Origin: Flavobacterium sp.
GTDB lineage: Bacteria; Bacteroidota; Bacteroidia; Flavobacteriales; Flavobacteriaceae
Reading direction: 5' to 3'
NCBI RefSeq assembly: GCF_024710485.1
Contig: NZ_JANJUQ010000030.1
Location: forward strand, 62,001 to 126,000
DNA: 64,000 bases
Below the pieces are notes generated by a model. The model was not told the origin of the DNA and made no database searches. It saw only the letters and a list, made by a program, of their open reading frames with translations. Within the stretch, counting starts at the first letter, position 1. Every line of letters starts with the position of its first letter. The translations under genes and the position numbers were made by a program. Below, piece by piece: positions 61,184 to 64,000 of the stretch.

Positions 61184-62248
61184 TTAAAATTGCTTTTCAA
61201 AAGTCTTTCCGTTAAACTTAAATATAGTTCCATCTGCCATTCCAAAAAGCAAATTGTTTTTGTTGTCTTTATAAATGGTCCAAATCATTGGTTTAGATGG
61301 ATTGTCGCTAACGGAATAGTTTGTTAACGTTTTACCGTCATATTTCCATGCTCCAGTATATACATCTCCAAACCAAATATTACCTTCTGAATCTTCTTCA
61401 ATAGCAAAAGGGTGTCCCAATGTGCCGGGTTGTGATTTAGTATCTCCTCTTCTTGTGCTTGTTGGGTGGATTAAATGATGCTTTTCAGAAAAATTCATGA
61501 TAGAATTCCCTTCCATTAGCAAAACGCCAATTCCATTATTTCCTATCCAAATTCGTCCTTTTGAATCGGCTAATACGCTTCTTATATGCAATTGCTCATT
61601 ATCTTTTAGGTTTAAATTTTCAGCATCAAAGCGGATTACCATTTTGTCATCATAACGGAATAGTGCAGCATAAGTGGCAATCCAAACGTTTCCGTCTTTA
61701 TCTTTTGAGATACCCGTAACACCATAAGATGTATAAGGATTTTTATTTTTGGGTTTTGGGAAAGTCAAATAGTTCATATGCATTCCGTCAAAACGATTGA
61801 TTCCGTCTTCTTCCCAAGCATAAAACCATAAATCTCCTTTGGTTTTATGCCAATCCAATAGTGGATTGTTATTTTTAGATGGATAATTCGTAAACTTCCT
61901 GTCGTCATATACACTTATTCCGTTGGCTGTTCCAAACCAAATTCTTCCATATTCGTCCTCTTGGATAGAACGGATTTGATTGTCGGATAAACCGTCATTC
62001 GCAGTAAAGTATTCAAATGATTTTCCATCATAAAAGCTGACCCCTTCCATATGACTTCCAATCCAATAATTGCCTTTGCTGTCTTGAAAGATAGCACGTA
62101 TTGCAGAAGTGAATTTTAAGGTGTCGGTTTTTGAGTTTACTGCTAATAAAGGCTTGTTCGTTTCTTTTTCTGTTGATTTCTTTTCAACGCAAGAAAAGTT
62201 TAGTGTCAATAGGAGTATTAGATAAATCAATTTTATTTTTTTGTTCAT
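61184..62248 (-). CDS. Two-component regulator-type beta-propeller lipoprotein (Reg_prop repeats, no kinase domain)
   Basis: Lipobox LLTLNFSC; repeated WIGSHMEGVSFYDGKSFEYFTANDGLSDNQIRSIQEDEYGRIWFGTANGISVYD. Confidence 0.85.
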   Translation of the reverse strand: MNKKIKLIYLILLLTLNFSCVEKKSTEKETNKPLLAVNSKTDTLKFTSAIRAIFQDSKGNYWIGSHMEGVSFYDGKSFEYFTANDGLSDNQIRSIQEDEYGRIWFGTANGISVYDDRKFTNYPSKNNNPLLDWHKTKGDLWFYAWEEDGINRFDGMHMNYLTFPKPKNKNPYTSYGVTGISKDKDGNVWIATYAALFRYDDKMVIRFDAENLNLKDNEQLHIRSVLADSKGRIWIGNNGIGVLLMEGNSIMNFSEKHHLIHPTSTRRGDTKSQPGTLGHPFAIEEDSEGNIWFGDVYTGAWKYDGKTLTNYSVSDNPSKPMIWTIYKDNKNNLLFGMADGTIFKFNGKTFEKQF

Positions 62249-62398
62249 TTCGGATTTTTATAGGGGCACAAAGTTTCACAGCTTCATGACTTTTGTGAAG
62301 CCGGTAAGCTCAGTGCTTACGGCTAAGATAAAAGTTTTTATGTTAATACGTTGTATTCAAGATTAATTGTGAGCACGGATTGCAAATTCGCGCTATCG

Positions 62399-62512
62399 GG
62401 TTTAGCTTAATATTGATTAAAGTTATGTAATGAAATAGGAGGTCACCAGACCTCCTATTTTGTATATCATTTGTGGTTGTCGAACGCGAAAGGATTCGCG
62501 CACGAGCGGGGG
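62399..62512. repeat. Duplicated element copy 2
   Basis: ggtttagcttaatattgattaaagttatgtaatgaaataGGAGGTCaccaGACCTCC...cgaaCGCGAAaggaTTCGCGcacgagcggggg. Confidence 0.8.
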
Positions 62513-62622
62513 ATAAGTGATAAGTTTTTTCTTGTCCCTTTTTCTTTTAATCTGATAACAATCGAAATTGATTTTCAGTCTGTTTCGAAGTCTCTGGAGT
62601 CTAAAACTTTTTTATTATATAA

Positions 62623-62652
62623 AAAAACCACTCACTTTCGCGAATGGTTTTT
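62623..62652 (-). terminator. Intrinsic terminator downstream of amidohydrolase
   Basis: aaaaaccactcactttcgcgaatggttttt. Confidence 0.65.
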
Positions 62653-62680
62653 ACTTCGTACTTCGTACTTTTCACTTCGT
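62653..62680. repeat. Heptanucleotide tandem repeat between stop codon and terminator
   Basis: ACTTCGT ACTTCGT ACTTTTC ACTTCGT. Confidence 0.65.
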
Positions 62681-62682
62681 CC

Positions 62683-64000
62683 TTAATTATGAATTGCATC
62701 ACAACAATGGTGCTCCATAAAACTTTCAGTTTCTTCATGCCAAGGGAAAGCCGCGTTGTATTTACTGTTTTCCCAGTAGAATTTTTTACGGGCTTTAGGT
62801 TCGTTGCCTTCTTCGTTCATAGTATCGGCATTGTACATGCGGCCGTTAGCAATAACGTAACGCAAAGAGTTCGAGTTTTGAATGTCTTCTAACGGATTCT
62901 TATCTAAAACTAAAATATCTGCTAATTTGCCTACTTCCAAGGAACCAATGTCTTTTCCGGCGCCTATGTAATTAGCGGCGTTAATGGTGGCGGTTTTTAA
63001 AGTTTCTAAATTGCTCATGCCGCCTTGGTTGATGCTCCACAATTCCCAATGCGCGCCCAAACCTTGCAATTGTCCGTGGGCACCCATATTCACTTTAACG
63101 CCGTTATCGGCCAAAGCTTTAACCGATTTTGCGGTTAGGATATGATCGTTTTCATACTCTTCGTCCGGCGCCATGGTGCGGAAACGAGCACGCGAATCGA
63201 TGATGCCTCTCGGCGTGAATTGCAATAGCTTTTTGTCTTCGTAAACCTTCGTTTTTTGGTACCAATAGTACTCGGCATTCAAACCGCCATAATTTACAAT
63301 CAGCGTAGGAGTATAGCCCACGCCGGTTTTGCCCCAAAGGGTCAAGACATCTTTATATACTGGTGTAATCGGAATGTTGTGTTCTACACCGGTATGACCG
63401 TCAATCACCATACTCATGTTGTGGAAAAAGTTGGAGCCACCTTCAGGGACTACGTTAATGCCTTCTTCACGAGCCGCTTGTAATACTTGTTGGCGTTGGT
63501 CGCGACGCGGTTGGTTGTAACTCTTCACCGATAAAGCGCCAAAAGCTTTGGTTCGCTTAATGGAGAAACGGGCATCGTCTATATTATTGACTACGGCTTT
63601 AAAATCGCCATCGGCACCGTATAATATAAAGCCGGTAGAGTAAATACGAGGTCCAACCAAATTCCCGCTTTTAACCATTTCCGAAAGTGTAAAAATCGAT
63701 TCGGTGTTGGAAGACGGATCGTGCGCAGTCGTCACTCCGTAAGCCAAGTTAGCATACAACTGCCAGTTTTGTTGCGTAGTTAACCCGTAGCGAAACGCAC
63801 CAATATGAGCGTGTGCATCTACCATACCGGGCATTACCGTTTTGCCCGATAAGTCGTAAACGCGCGCATCGGCAGGAATGGTTACCTCACCGGCTTTGCC
63901 TACAGCTTCGATGCGGTTTTGGTTTACAATCACCGTTCCTCTTTCAATCACAGTATCGCCATTCATAGTAATGATACGGGCGTTGGTTAAAGCCAATTTC
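62683..64000 (-). CDS. Amidohydrolase family protein, C-terminal part (5' end beyond the window)
   Basis: VMPGMVDAHAHIGAFRYG, VYDLSGKTVMPGM, SLEVGKLADILVLDKNPLEDI; open reading frame continues to the window edge. Confidence 0.88.
   Translation of the reverse strand, partial: KLALTNARIITMNGDTVIERGTVIVNQNRIEAVGKAGEVTIPADARVYDLSGKTVMPGMVDAHAHIGAFRYGLTTQQNWQLYANLAYGVTTAHDPSSNTESIFTLSEMVKSGNLVGPRIYSTGFILYGADGDFKAVVNNIDDARFSIKRTKAFGALSVKSYNQPRRDQRQQVLQAAREEGINVVPEGGSNFFHNMSMVIDGHTGVEHNIPITPVYKDVLTLWGKTGVGYTPTLIVNYGGLNAEYYWYQKTKVYEDKKLLQFTPRGIIDSRARFRTMAPDEEYENDHILTAKSVKALADNGVKVNMGAHGQLQGLGAHWELWSINQGGMSNLETLKTATINAANYIGAGKDIGSLEVGKLADILVLDKNPLEDIQNSNSLRYVIANGRMYNADTMNEEGNEPKARKKFYWENSKYNAAFPWHEETESFMEHHCCDAIHN

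Overview
Low-GC, gene-dense chromosomal window. By inference it is from a Flavobacterium-like member of the Flavobacteriia/Bacteroidota: T9SS type A C-terminal sorting domains, Bacteroidetes-type promoters (TTG ... TAnnTTTG), BshA, and a TsaD/TamB divergent pair. Most of it is core metabolism and envelope genes (trpE fragment, tsaD, tamB, pfkA, gapA, mgsA, lptD-like, tandem amidases, MCE/MlaD, mutS2, ung, aroC, katG). I saw no CRISPR array, rRNA, transposase, tRNA or recognisable phage/defence island. Most interesting non-coding observations: (1) a trp-operon attenuator upstream of trpE, with an 18-aa leader peptide containing Trp-Trp-Trp, an intrinsic terminator and a plausible antiterminator pairing; it is absent from the ORF track. 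(2) A family of intergenic spacers built from degenerate tandem units with an almost exact 7-bp (or 8-bp, or 7+8-bp) period, each locus with its own consensus. Several sit in consecutive spacers at 44-48 kb. They resemble in style the heptanucleotide STRR repeats of cyanobacteria. (3) A ~115-bp duplicated element comprising the katG 3' end, its terminator and a second hairpin, flanking a solo propeller lipoprotein gene. (4) A structured intergenic element that I recognise from memory as flavo-1-like. (5) Two divergent PAS-kinase/response-regulator modules, one including a FIST-domain sensor protein, next to katG. All assignments were made by eye; no database search was run.
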